Shown: piece by piece, positions 54,120 to 62,800 of the stretch
How positions within the stretch are numbered: position 1 is the first letter of the stretch
Layout of the letters: the number at the start of each line of letters is the position of its first letter
NCBI RefSeq assembly: GCF_001293125.1
Contig: NZ_CP009312.1
Location: 903,057-967,056 of the forward strand
DNA from: Lawsonella clevelandensis
GTDB taxonomy: Bacteria; Actinomycetota; Actinomycetes; Mycobacteriales; Mycobacteriaceae
Reading direction: 5' to 3'
Length of the DNA: 64,000 nt
Program-made: the position numbers and the translations under genes
The notes under the pieces: generated by a model
Seen by the model: the letters and a program-made list of their open reading frames with translations, nothing else
Databases searched by the model: none
Told to the model about the DNA's origin: nothing

Positions 54120-54752
54120 TTGCACACCTCCTTCGAGATTCTGCCTGGTGTTCACTTTGGGCTCTGTTAAACGAGCGACCAGGTCTTTTCTTGGTGCCTT
54201 TACGACCTTACTCCCTTAAAACGCTAATTCAACTTCTACCAGCGAAAAGTTCCATTTTTGTGATATTCGGAACTAGTTTTATTAGTGTTAACTATTTTGA
54301 ATCTGAGTCGAAAAGACTAACTTTCTCATATTATAGAGGGATATTTTTTCATGATCTGGACACCTTTAATTAGCATAGGTGTCGCTTTCCCGCCACCTCC
54401 GCACGTAAAGCACCGTCGCCCCAGATCTCGTAGGACACAACAAGGCTCATACCCTACCCAAAAAGGCTTAAATAGGGCACCGAGCAGGCATTATCACAAT
54501 AATTATCTTCTAATCAGTTGCATAACAACTTATTTAAAGAAACAAAGAGTAAAAAAGGGATTTAACCTCTGCTATCAGCATTAAAAGTACACTCCCAGAG
54601 CACAATTCACTGTAGAGTACACCTCGGATTAATTCGTAAAATTCGTTCACAAACAGCTTCTCAATCCGTCATGACACCCACAGTTGCCGTTTTATTCTGA
54701 GAGTTCAGCTTTGTGCCGCGCACACCGCAAACGATGCCAACGGCTACCCTTC
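54120..54752. other. AT-rich spacer, no gene seen
   Basis: About 630 bp, much AT-richer than the surroundings (especially 54170-54680). Open frames here have no ribosome site or protein-like composition. It separates the small ORF from the hemC stump and may be a scar of deletion or insertion. Confidence 0.5.
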
Positions 54753-55286
54753 CTGCCGTCGCCCGCGCAGAGCGCTTTGGCGCTGGAAGTGCGCATGGAT
54801 ACGACGCCCGCGCCACTCCGCCAGGCGTTACTAGCCATCAATCACCAGCCGACGCTGCTGGCCGCCACCGCCGAGCGGGCGCTGCTGCGCACCTTGCACG
54901 CCGGCTGCGAACTGCCCATTGGGGCGGAGGCCACCGCGCAGGTACATGCGCAGACTCGTGGGGTGGAGCTGACGTTGCGGGCGGAGATTCTTTCCCCGGA
55001 TGGGCGGGAGCGGAATGCGGAGGAGCACACCGTCACCATCCCGCAGCTGTCGTGGGCGGAGGAGTCGGCAGAAATGGCTGCGGCAGAAATGGCTACAGCA
55101 GAGGCGGCCGCGGGGCTGCTGGCTGTGGTAGAGGTCGCTGGAGTATCGCTGGCTACGGCTCCGCTAGCCAAGGACCCCGGTTTAGTGGATCCGGCCTACT
55201 ATGCAGAGGCGCATGAGGCGCAGTTGGCGGCTGCCTACCAGTTGGGGCAGATGGTGGCGCATCGCCTGAAGGCCAACGCCCATTAA
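54753..55286 (+). pseudogene. hemC: Truncated hemC (porphobilinogen deaminase C-terminal part)
   Basis: The frame reads LPSPAQSALALEVR, then LLAATAERALLRTLHAGCEL with the dipyrromethane-cofactor Cys in AGC, PIGAEATAQV and LRAEILSPDGRE, ending YQLGQMVAHRL. Intact HemC has PAPGQGALAxE..R at the start of this part and about 220 residues before it. Those residues are absent: upstream is unrelated AT-rich sequence. A start at ATG 54684 would yield only the cofactor domain, which cannot catalyse alone. Hence a deletion pseudogene, unless the missing part is encoded elsewhere. Confidence 0.75.
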
Positions 55287-55537
55287 GAAACCTCACACCC
55301 CACGCTTGCGCGCTCGTGCTTCTCCCCCTGCACGCTCGCGTTCACCTGCCGCGTTCACCTTCTGTACGCCCTGCGTGTCGTGCTACCCCACATTGCGCGC
55401 GTGCTACCCACATTGTGCCATTGTGCGCGGGATAACCCGCTGGGCATTGTGCGTGAACTGTGCTTCCCCGGCGACAGGGGTCGCATCCTGGCGTGGTTGC
55501 CCCTCGTCATCCCCCTGTTAGTGCACACAAATAAGAC

Positions 55538-55572
55538 GACGGGGCTAGGCTCTACGAGCAGCTAGCCCCGTC
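55538..55572 (-). terminator. Terminator of the ABC transporter operon
   Basis: An 11-bp stem (GACGGGGCTAG, 55538-55548 with 55562-55572), 81 nt past the stop of the second ABC gene. Nothing else was seen in 55287-55652. Confidence 0.7.
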
Positions 55573-55652
55573 TGTGTGCTGGAGGGATTGGTTTTCCTAG
55601 CGCTCGGGCGGTGATTCCCAGGCTACCCAATCCCCGCAGACAGCATACAACA

Positions 55653-57398
55653 TCAGTCGACGAGTTTCCAACGCTGGGAGAATTCTTGGTCCTCCCAGAA
55701 CTGTGCATAGGTGCCGCCGGCGGCCAAAAGCTCCTCGTGTGTGCCTAGTGCCTCAACACCACCATTGGCCACAACCGCAATCTGGTCTGCCGCCTTAATA
55801 GTCGAAAGACGGTGTGCGATAACGATTACGGTGGTGTTGTGGGCGAGGCGGTGGAGGGTTTCCACGATGGCGGCTTCGTTTTCGCCGTCCAAACTGGAAG
55901 TAATCTCATCTAGTAGGACGATGGGCGATTTCTTCAGCAGCGCCCGCGCAATAGCAACTCGTTGCCGTTCGCCGCCAGACAGCCGCGAACCGCCCTCACC
56001 CACCATCGCATCCCAGCCCTCCGGCAGGGACTCAATCACTGTGTCCAAACACGCCGCCCGGGCAGCCTCCTTCACATCCTCATCGGACGCATCCGGCCGG
56101 CCCACCCGCACATTCTCCAGAATAGTCCCGTTAAACAGGTACGTCTCTTGGAACACAATGGAGAGGTTCTGCATCAGCTCCTCAGTGGACACGTCACGCA
56201 CATCAATGCCACCAATGCGCACCGCACCCTTATTCACATCCCAGAAGCGAGCGATCAGCCGCTGAATAGTGGACTTACCGCCACCCGACGGCCCCACTAG
56301 CGCCGTCATCGTCCGCGCTGGCATATACAGGTTCACATCCCGCAGCACCGGCGTATCCTCCCGGTACCCGAAGGACACGTCATCCAACTGCACATCCACA
56401 CCCGGAATACGCATCCGCTGGTTCGGATCCGGCTCCGGCAAGCCCGGCGCATCCAGAATGCTCGCCAAGCCCAGCAACGCCTCCCGGCTGATAGTAATAG
56501 CGGCCACGTTCAATACCACCTGCATGAGCGGAATGAACATGCGGACGATGAGCACCGCAATAGCCAGGAATAGGGCGACATCCACCGGCTGCACCCCCAG
56601 CCCGTGGTAGCCGCTGGCCAGCTGCCAGCCCAACACCAGCAGAGACACCACACACGCCAGGATCAGCGGCAGCTGGTACACCTTCGCCACATTACTGGTG
56701 GCCGTCAACTCCTCCAGAATCGCCTGGGAGTCCGTATCGATGGCGTCCTCCAGCGGCTTCCACTGCTTTCGGTGCGACGCCCGCAGCAGCGGCTGGGCCT
56801 GCGCATACTCCAGCGACCGGGCAGTCAGTGCCCGATCCATGTCACTGTGGTGGTTCACTTCCTCATCCACATCCGTCAACATGTGCCGGAACGCCCACAC
56901 ACAGAACGGCAGCGCCAGCAGGAACGGCAGCGTGGCCTGCCAGTTCACCACCAGCCCCGCCAACAGCATCACCCCCGCCATACTGAGGGTGTTGCAGATG
57001 GCCGGTAGCGCCACCGACGGATAGTGGCTGAGGTTATTCACGTGGTAGCTCAGCGCATGGGAGATACGTCCCCGCGCTCGGTCGTCGAACCAGCCCAGCG
57101 GCAGGGTGAAGATCTTGTTGCCTACTCGCTCCACGGACTGGCCACAAATGTCGAAGGTGGACAGGTTGTAGGAGAAGATCGTGGTGCTGATGTTGGCGAT
57201 GCACGCCAGCACACCGGCCGCCACCACACCGCCCAGCCACGGCCACATGCCGTTCCAGTCCTGGGCGAACAGGTGGCGGAGCAGCGGCACCAGCATAATG
57301 AACGCGGCCGCCTGGAACACGCCGGAGAGGACAAAACCGACGATGATACGCGTCAGGCCCTTCTGGATCCCCAAGATACGGGACATTTCCTTAAACAT
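55653..57398 (-). CDS. ABC half-transporter, YbtQ/IrtB-like siderophore importer subunit
   Basis: 581 residues: an exporter-type TM domain (about 1-320, six helices) fused to an ATPase. Walker A GPSGGGKST, Q-loop VFQETYLFNGTI, signature LSGGERQRVAIARAL, Walker B IVLLDEITSSLD and the switch His in VIAHRLST are all intact. It starts 9 nt after the stop of the upstream half-transporter, with GGAG before the ATG, so the two form a heterodimer operon. In Yersinia (YbtPQ) and mycobacteria (IrtAB) such fused exporters in fact import the ferric siderophore. Confidence 0.88.
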   Translation of the reverse strand: MFKEMSRILGIQKGLTRIIVGFVLSGVFQAAAFIMLVPLLRHLFAQDWNGMWPWLGGVVAAGVLACIANISTTIFSYNLSTFDICGQSVERVGNKIFTLPLGWFDDRARGRISHALSYHVNNLSHYPSVALPAICNTLSMAGVMLLAGLVVNWQATLPFLLALPFCVWAFRHMLTDVDEEVNHHSDMDRALTARSLEYAQAQPLLRASHRKQWKPLEDAIDTDSQAILEELTATSNVAKVYQLPLILACVVSLLVLGWQLASGYHGLGVQPVDVALFLAIAVLIVRMFIPLMQVVLNVAAITISREALLGLASILDAPGLPEPDPNQRMRIPGVDVQLDDVSFGYREDTPVLRDVNLYMPARTMTALVGPSGGGKSTIQRLIARFWDVNKGAVRIGGIDVRDVSTEELMQNLSIVFQETYLFNGTILENVRVGRPDASDEDVKEAARAACLDTVIESLPEGWDAMVGEGGSRLSGGERQRVAIARALLKKSPIVLLDEITSSLDGENEAAIVETLHRLAHNTTVIVIAHRLSTIKAADQIAVVANGGVEALGTHEELLAAGGTYAQFWEDQEFSQRWKLVD

Positions 57399-57407
57399 GG
57401 TGGTCTC

Positions 57408-59267
57408 CTAGGCGTCTTGCTGCGCGGTCCACATGCCGCAGTAGGTGGGTGACGTGTCCAGTAGCTCACTGTGAGTGCCGGTGGCCTCAATACGGCCATG
57501 GTTGAGCACCACAATCTGGTCCACATCCTGGATAGTGTGCAGGCGGTGTGCGATGACTACCACGGTTCGGGTGCCACGCAGGTCCGCCAGCGCCTCCTGG
57601 ATGGCGCGCTCAGAGTGGGGGTCCGCGTAGGCGGTCGCCTCATCCAACAGCACAATGGGTGCATCCTGCAGGAATGCGCGGGCAATGGTGAGGCGCTGCT
57701 GTTCCCCGCCAGACAGGTAGGCGGAGTCCGAGCCGACGATGGTGTCGTACCCCTGCGGCAGATCCATGATCCGATCGTGGATACGGGCGGCCTTTGCGGC
57801 GGCGATGACCTCCTGCTGAGTGGCGTCGGGGCGGGCGATGCGAATGTTGTTGGTGACGGTGTCCGACAACAGACTGATGTCCTGGAACACGATGGCCATG
57901 TTGTGCATGAGCTCCTGGGTGGACACGTCACAGATGTTCACGCCGTCAATCTCCACCGTGCCGCTGTCGGGTTCCCAGAAGCGGGCAATGAGGCGGGTGA
58001 TGGTGGTTTTGCCGGAGCCAGAGGGGCCGACCAGGGCGGTGACGGTGCCGGGCTGCATAGTGAGGGAAATGTCGTGCAGCACCTCGGTGCGGGCCGAGGC
58101 AGTGGCGCTGGAATCGGCTGTGGCCGTGGTGTCTACTGCGAGGGCTGCATCTGCTTCGTCCGCAGACTCCTCGTTGGGCTTGGCGGCGTAGCTGAAGCTC
58201 ACGCCTTTCAGCTCGATGGTGTTGCCGGTGAGAGGCTGCGGGTTGTCCGTCTCCTCAATGTCCGGCTCCAGCAGCAGCGTTCCGATTTCGCTGATGCTGC
58301 TCACCCCGTGGAAAATGTAGGAGGTCAGATTGTAGAGCCGGCCGATGGCTTCCGGCATGCCCAAGCCGAGCAGTAGGAAGGGCATCAGATCGACGGGCTG
58401 TACGATGCCCTTCCACGCCATCAGCGCCCCTGCCACCATCAGCGGAATGAGCATGGCTCCGGGGATCATCAGGCCGGTGGTCGCCCCTTGTGGCTTTCCG
58501 AACCCGGACATGTAGTCGTCCAGGCTCTTCTGGTAGCGGGCGGAGGCGTCTTCGAAGCGCTTAAATTCTTGACCCGTCAGCCCGAAGTTCTTCACCTCGG
58601 CAATGCCATCGGCGATTTCCACGGCAGACTCAGAGAGCTGTTTCTGTGCCTCCGTGTACTCCACCATGATGTTGCCGTCCGACAGCACAAAGCCCAGCAC
58701 CGACACCAGCACCACCAGCACCAGGTAGGCCAGTACCACCAGCGTCATCCGCCAGTCGCACACGAAGAGGTAGATGAAGCCAATAATGACGGTGGTGAGT
58801 GAGTTCGGCAGGTCGGCCGCCGAGTGAGCAACGACGGTGTGGATATTGGTGACGGCGTCGTTGATGGTGGCGCGTACCCGGCCGGAGGTTTGCTCGTCGA
58901 ACCATCCGAGCGGGAGTTTGTCCAGCTTGGCGAGGATGCGGCGGCGGGTGGTGGCGCGGAACTTGGCTTCCACGACGTGGGCGTAGCCGGTGGCTCCCAT
59001 GATGAGGAAGTAGCGGAGAAGGACGCAGACCAGTGCGGCGGCCAGGATCCACCAGAAGTGGGGGTCGCCGGCGCTGGTGAGGCCATGGTTGGTGACGATG
59101 TAGCGGGCGGCCTCGACGAGGGCGATGTACATGCCGATTTCGGCGACACCGCCAAGTGCAGCGAGGGTGACAATGCCCGCCATTTCGTGGCGGATAGGGT
59201 GGAGGACGACGCTGGCGGGGGACGGTTTCTTCGGTTCCCGTGGCGTCGTGGTGGAAGTCGTTCTCAT
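57408..59267 (-). CDS. ABC half-transporter, YbtP/IrtA-like (no siderophore-reductase domain)
   Basis: 619 residues. TM domain about 30-330; a low-complexity insertion of Ala, Asp and Thr (about 365-400) just before the ATPase. Walker A GPSGSGKTT, Q-loop VFQDISLLSDTV, signature LSGGEQQRLTIARAF, and Walker B IVLLDEATAYADPHSE. The ATAYADP variant is the one I associate with the YbtPQ/IrtAB siderophore branch. Mycobacterial IrtA has an N-terminal FAD-binding siderophore-interaction domain; here the chain starts directly with the TM domain, so iron must be released by another reductase. First gene of the operon, just downstream of an iron box. Confidence 0.88.
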   Translation of the reverse strand: MRTTSTTTPREPKKPSPASVVLHPIRHEMAGIVTLAALGGVAEIGMYIALVEAARYIVTNHGLTSAGDPHFWWILAAALVCVLLRYFLIMGATGYAHVVEAKFRATTRRRILAKLDKLPLGWFDEQTSGRVRATINDAVTNIHTVVAHSAADLPNSLTTVIIGFIYLFVCDWRMTLVVLAYLVLVVLVSVLGFVLSDGNIMVEYTEAQKQLSESAVEIADGIAEVKNFGLTGQEFKRFEDASARYQKSLDDYMSGFGKPQGATTGLMIPGAMLIPLMVAGALMAWKGIVQPVDLMPFLLLGLGMPEAIGRLYNLTSYIFHGVSSISEIGTLLLEPDIEETDNPQPLTGNTIELKGVSFSYAAKPNEESADEADAALAVDTTATADSSATASARTEVLHDISLTMQPGTVTALVGPSGSGKTTITRLIARFWEPDSGTVEIDGVNICDVSTQELMHNMAIVFQDISLLSDTVTNNIRIARPDATQQEVIAAAKAARIHDRIMDLPQGYDTIVGSDSAYLSGGEQQRLTIARAFLQDAPIVLLDEATAYADPHSERAIQEALADLRGTRTVVVIAHRLHTIQDVDQIVVLNHGRIEATGTHSELLDTSPTYCGMWTAQQDA

Positions 59268-59288
59268 GACTCCACCCTATATCCTTTT

Positions 59289-59307
59289 TTAGGGTAGCCT
59301 AAACTCT
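59289..59307 (-). promoter_or_regulatory. DtxR/IdeR iron box of the ABC operon
   Basis: Plus-strand TTAGGGTAGCCTAAACTCT matches 15 of 19 consensus positions. It lies 22 nt upstream of the ATG at 59267. Confidence 0.8.
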
Positions 59308-59394
59308 ATTTATGCACTTCGGATCGCAGCTGCGCTACAGCTCGGCGCGGGTGCGCAGCGCACCGGGGCTACCCAGGTGACGGCCCGGCACCTC

Positions 59395-59427
59395 AGCCAC
59401 AGCACAGTGCAGCCACAGCACAGTGCA
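59395..59427. repeat. 16-bp tandem repeat in the spacer
   Basis: AGCCACAGCACAGTGC occurs twice head to tail, with further degenerate copies to about 59462. The region 59308-59545 has no gene. Confidence 0.75.
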
Positions 59428-59545
59428 GCCACAACGCACGGCCACAGCACAGAACAGCACATGGCCGTAGCCGGCGCGCCGCTGGGACCCGTCACCCCCC
59501 CCGTGCACGCACAGCACAAGCACCAGTACAAGCTCAGTGCAAGCT

Positions 59546-60739
59546 CTACCAGGTCTTCAGCGTAAGCTTCGCCTGCCCCACCGGGGCGCCCACCAGGTTC
59601 GGGTCCGACGGGGGATAGTCCTTAATCTGTTCCACGCGAATCCGGCCCACCCTATTGATATACGCGTAATCGCCCTTCACCAGCGTCGGATTGAACCCCG
59701 CCTCGCACTCGCGGCCGTTCACCTTCTCCTCGATGAACACATCCAGCCCCAGCGGGCCACCCCGCCTATGCGAGCCACGCAGCGTCATCTTGCCACGCGC
59801 CTGGTGCACATCCACCTGCGTCGGCCCCACCGGGCCAAGCGTCAAGTCCACCCGCGTGTGGCGTTTAAACTCGAACTTGTCCAGCCGGCAGGGCGCATGC
59901 TCCGCATACTGGGCCAGTGTCAGCGTCGCCGTCGGGTTGTAGCCGCTCAAGCTCAGATGCTCCATCACAATCACCAGCCCCGGCTGGATCGCCGCCGTGT
60001 ACACCACTCCATCCGGGCTGTACGGTGAGCCCGACTCATACAACGGGAACTGGTAGCCGGGCAGCGGCCCATCCGAGGGGTCCAGGTTCACCGGCGTCAC
60101 CCGATAGCGCGGTAACTGCGACTGCCGCTCCACCCCATCATATTTGCTGTTTCCGGTACGGTGACGGCTGCCGGCCTGGTCGCGTCCCGCCCCATTCGGG
60201 TCGCCTGGGGCCTGGTCGCGTCCCACCCCATTGTGGTCCCCCTTCTCCACGTCCCGCTGCGGGCTATCCTCCCACCGGCCCGATCCATCCGAGGAGGTAG
60301 ACATCCGCACCCACTGGAACTGCGCCCACACACCCCGCGGGCGCTTGTTGTTCTGCTTCAGCGGCACATCAGTGTCACCGAACTCTGACAGGCGAAGCGT
60401 AAACGGCGCCATATCACTGCGTGTAAACAACAACGTCGTCTGGAGGGGGACGGTGACGGTAGCCCGCCCCGTATCGACGACGGAGGCGGAAAGCGGGGAA
60501 GCGGCGGCCTGCGGGGCGGCCTGGGGTGTGCCGGCCAAGGTGAGGGCGAGCGGAAGAGCTGCCACAACTGCCAGGCCACGGCGGGCCCAGCCGGTGCGGC
60601 GGGTGCGACCGAGGCATGCTGCCGAGGGGACGCCGGGGAATGGTTCCAGGATGCCGCCATGGCGTGATGCCGGGGTGTCAACCGCTGCACGAGTAGCGCG
60701 TGCGGTGCGGTTTTCGGATGCTGCGGTAGGAGTAGTCAT
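59546..60739 (-). CDS. Secreted or membrane-anchored protein of unknown function
   Basis: 397 residues. A long basic N-region (about 50 residues) precedes a hydrophobic segment GLAVVAALPLALTLAGTPQAA with a plausible cleavage site, so export is likely. The mature part begins with beta-strand-like SVVDTGRATVTVPLQTTLLFTRSDMAPFTLR. An internal duplicated stretch (GVGRDQAPGDPNGAGRDQAG) sits near 175-195. Several beta-rich segments (YRVTPVNLDPSDGPLPGYQF, TLTLAQYAEHAPCRLDKFEF) suggest an immunoglobulin-like or lipocalin-like fold. Same strand as the iron-regulated ABC genes downstream, but 278 nt separate them. Confidence 0.75.
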   Translation of the reverse strand: MTTPTAASENRTARATRAAVDTPASRHGGILEPFPGVPSAACLGRTRRTGWARRGLAVVAALPLALTLAGTPQAAPQAAASPLSASVVDTGRATVTVPLQTTLLFTRSDMAPFTLRLSEFGDTDVPLKQNNKRPRGVWAQFQWVRMSTSSDGSGRWEDSPQRDVEKGDHNGVGRDQAPGDPNGAGRDQAGSRHRTGNSKYDGVERQSQLPRYRVTPVNLDPSDGPLPGYQFPLYESGSPYSPDGVVYTAAIQPGLVIVMEHLSLSGYNPTATLTLAQYAEHAPCRLDKFEFKRHTRVDLTLGPVGPTQVDVHQARGKMTLRGSHRRGGPLGLDVFIEEKVNGRECEAGFNPTLVKGDYAYINRVGRIRVEQIKDYPPSDPNLVGAPVGQAKLTLKTW

Positions 60740-60888
60740 ACCTTCAGCCTAAGGAAGGGAAAGGGGCCAGGGGCGACCTGAGGAAAGTTTCCATGCAGTT
60801 ATGAGTGAACACCGTTGCCACTGGTGGAGGCCTACACCTATTGTGAGAAGTCTTTATCCCCCTCTTTTCTTTACATGTTTAGTTTGGA

Positions 60889-60894
60889 TACCCT
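60889..60894 (+). promoter_or_regulatory. -10 element of a probable leaderless transcript
   Basis: TACCCT ends 6 nt before ATG 60901 and there is no ribosome site. Confidence 0.4.
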
Positions 60895-60900
60895 AAGTGC

Positions 60901-61563
60901 ATGAGTAGTGTGAAGAGCCTTTTCGCCAATTTCCGCCTCCCCGCGGACGACCCCACCGGCAAGAAAACCCTTGCCTCCATGAACAAAAACCATCGCAAGA
61001 GCAACCTCTGGGCTCTCAAAACCCTCCAAAGCATCGTCGACGCCCGCCGCGGTTTCACCACCAACACCATCCTCGACGTCGGCTGCGGCGGCGGCCAATT
61101 CCTCGCCGACCTTAACATCGCCTGGCCCGACGCCACCCTCATCGGCATCGACCACTCCCCCGCCGCCATCCAAGCCACCCTCGACACCAACGCCCATCTA
61201 GTAGCCTCCGACAAACTCACCGCCTATCAAGCCACCGCCGACACCACCCTCCTGGACGACAACTCCGTCGACATCGTCACCGCCTGCGAAACCATCTACT
61301 TCTGGCCGGACATTGACGCTGCCCTCCAAGAAATGCGGCGCATCCTCCGCCCCGGCGGCATCTTCATGGTGTGGGTTGACGGCAGCAACCCCATCATGAT
61401 GAAGCCCTGGGAGAAGCTCATCGGCGGCATGCACACCTACACCAAAGCCGAACTACGGGACGTCTTCACCCGCAACGGCTTCGACACCCTCCAGCTGGCG
61501 CCCCCACACCAACCCCCCTTCTACAGCTGCCTCGCCACCTTCGGCACCGCCCCCGCCACGTAG
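60901..61563 (+). CDS. Class I SAM-dependent methyltransferase
   Basis: 220 residues. Motif I ILDVGCGGGQFLADL (about 58-72) and acidic motif II end IGIDHSPAAI define a Rossmann methyltransferase of the UbiE/methyltransf_11 type. Motif post-II is NSVDIVTACETIYFWPDIDAAL, and motif III RILRPGGIFMVWVDG. The substrate is unknown. Its location between iron-uptake genes and a secretion-like locus gives no firm clue. Confidence 0.87.
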   Translation: MSSVKSLFANFRLPADDPTGKKTLASMNKNHRKSNLWALKTLQSIVDARRGFTTNTILDVGCGGGQFLADLNIAWPDATLIGIDHSPAAIQATLDTNAHLVASDKLTAYQATADTTLLDDNSVDIVTACETIYFWPDIDAALQEMRRILRPGGIFMVWVDGSNPIMMKPWEKLIGGMHTYTKAELRDVFTRNGFDTLQLAPPHQPPFYSCLATFGTAPAT

Positions 61564-61605
61564 CCCCCGCCTAGCCAGCCACGTAGCCCGCCACGTAGCC
61601 CGCCG

Positions 61606-61680
61606 AGTCCGCGGCTAAACCAGTGGGCCAGCCAAGCATCGCCCCCGCCGCCTGGCCCACCAAGTCCGCGGCTAAACCAG
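61606..61680. repeat. 18-bp direct repeat and hairpin after the methyltransferase
   Basis: AGTCCGCGGCTAAACCAG occurs at 61606-61623 and 61663-61680 (57 bp apart). Between them TGGGCCAG (61624-61631) pairs with CTGGCCCA (61652-61659), a likely terminator. Confidence 0.7.
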
Positions 61681-62012
61681 CTGGGCAGCGAAGCACCTGC
61701 CCAGCCGGTAATCCTGCCACCCACAGCCCCGATAGTCGGGCGCCCGCACAACACCAGCCGCCAGTCCAAGCAAACGTCTATGCCCAGCCTTACGGGATTG
61801 TGCCGGACTTCCACCCATCCCATAATTTTTCCCCGTTTGGAACACAAAGGAACGTCCGTATTCGCGGCTATCCTGGTCAACCCAACCGCTATAGCGTGTC
61901 CTATAAAACCGAAAAGGACTGTGCAGCCGTTGTGAAGGATTCGAAGAGTCTTCCAGGTCTCTACCCTAGGGATGCTGTCCCCGCAGAGAAGAAGAAGTAC
62001 CTCCGAAAGTAG
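61623..62012 (+). CDS. Orphan toxin-tip-like ORF
   Basis: 129 codons. The first 50 or so are Pro/Ala/Ser-rich linker (AAWPTKSAAKPAGQRS). The last 75 form a compact basic domain with different composition: YAQPYGIVPDFHPSHNFSPF, RIRGYPGQPNRYSVSYKTEK, DCAAVVKDSKSLPGLYPRD and an ending of EKKKYLRK. A linker-plus-small-basic-domain layout next to a secreted-effector gene resembles a displaced C-terminal toxin tip. No ribosome site is obvious, so it may be silent cargo. Family not identified. Confidence 0.45.
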   Translation: MGQPSIAPAAWPTKSAAKPAGQRSTCPAGNPATHSPDSRAPAQHQPPVQANVYAQPYGIVPDFHPSHNFSPFGTQRNVRIRGYPGQPNRYSVSYKTEKDCAAVVKDSKSLPGLYPRDAVPAEKKKYLRK

Positions 62013-62081
62013 CGCCCCTACGACAGTGCTGTGCGTGGTTTAATGCTGCGCGTAGCCCTCACTGTTGAAAGGTTCTCTCCG

Positions 62082-62771
62082 ATGATGTCCTCGTTCTCAC
62101 TGACTTCTCCAGGGAAGAAGCTCACAGCTGTTGCTTTTGTCTGCACTGTTCTTGGTGGACTAGCGGGATGTGACAACCAGTCAGTTCTTAACGACAACAC
62201 GAGCGCTAGCTGGTCGAGCAGTAGTCAACGAAACCCTGACCACATTTATGCGAACCATACCGAGGGAGCAGACCCGGATGGTGGCCTCGGTGGATTTAAA
62301 TCTGCACAAGAGTATGACGACTACAAGGCACTTTCAAAGAAGTGGGGTGTAAAGCAAACCCCTGATTGGCTGGCGATTTGTAACCAGGTGAATGTGTCGG
62401 CGCTGCGGAAGGTGGGGTTTGACCCGCAAAAGGACCTAGAGAATCGGCGTGGTGGAACGCATAAAACCAATTGTTACTGGTCGAGAAACAAAGATGAGCT
62501 GCAGTTTTTCTTCGGGACAACAGATTCAGCCGAACGTATTAAAGCTAACCCCAAGTTTCGCTACTCCACCACAGTAAACCGCGGCAAGGAAACGTACTAC
62601 ATGGGCGATATTCAGTTTCTCGGTGAAGGAACTACGGTCAATCAATACTCCTGCAGTGTCACCTACGAACGAAATGGGCAAGCCTACATGGCAGCATTCA
62701 CCGGTAAAGAACCGAAAACTCACGATGAGGCCTGTAACGAGCTCATCGACATGGTTTCACCCCGCAATTAG
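62082..62771 (+). CDS. DUF3558-like lipoprotein
   Basis: 229 residues from ATG 62082, with GAAAGG 9 nt upstream (the frame opens earlier at 62031). The lipoprotein signal is complete: basic start, TAVAFVCTVLGGLAGC with lipobox LAGC. The mature domain has ICNQVNVSALRKVGFDP, KTNCYWSRNKDELQFFF and CSVTYERNGQAYMAAFTGKE, a conserved-cysteine pattern like DUF3558 lipoproteins of Mycobacteriales. Only 29 nt separate it from the effector-like gene that follows, so they are likely co-expressed, possibly as chaperone, receptor or immunity partner. Confidence 0.75.
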   Translation: MMSSFSLTSPGKKLTAVAFVCTVLGGLAGCDNQSVLNDNTSASWSSSSQRNPDHIYANHTEGADPDGGLGGFKSAQEYDDYKALSKKWGVKQTPDWLAICNQVNVSALRKVGFDPQKDLENRRGGTHKTNCYWSRNKDELQFFFGTTDSAERIKANPKFRYSTTVNRGKETYYMGDIQFLGEGTTVNQYSCSVTYERNGQAYMAAFTGKEPKTHDEACNELIDMVSPRN

Positions 62772-62800
62772 TTTTACCGACAAAGGCAAAGACATCAGCA

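Noticed and set aside
54351..54584. 77-codon plus-strand frame in the AT-rich spacer
   Set aside because: No ribosome site, erratic composition, and no protein-like pattern.
60882..60900. Possible DtxR box upstream of the methyltransferase (TTAGTTTGGATACCCTAAG)
   Set aside because: About 8 of 19 consensus positions match and the half-sites are not in register.
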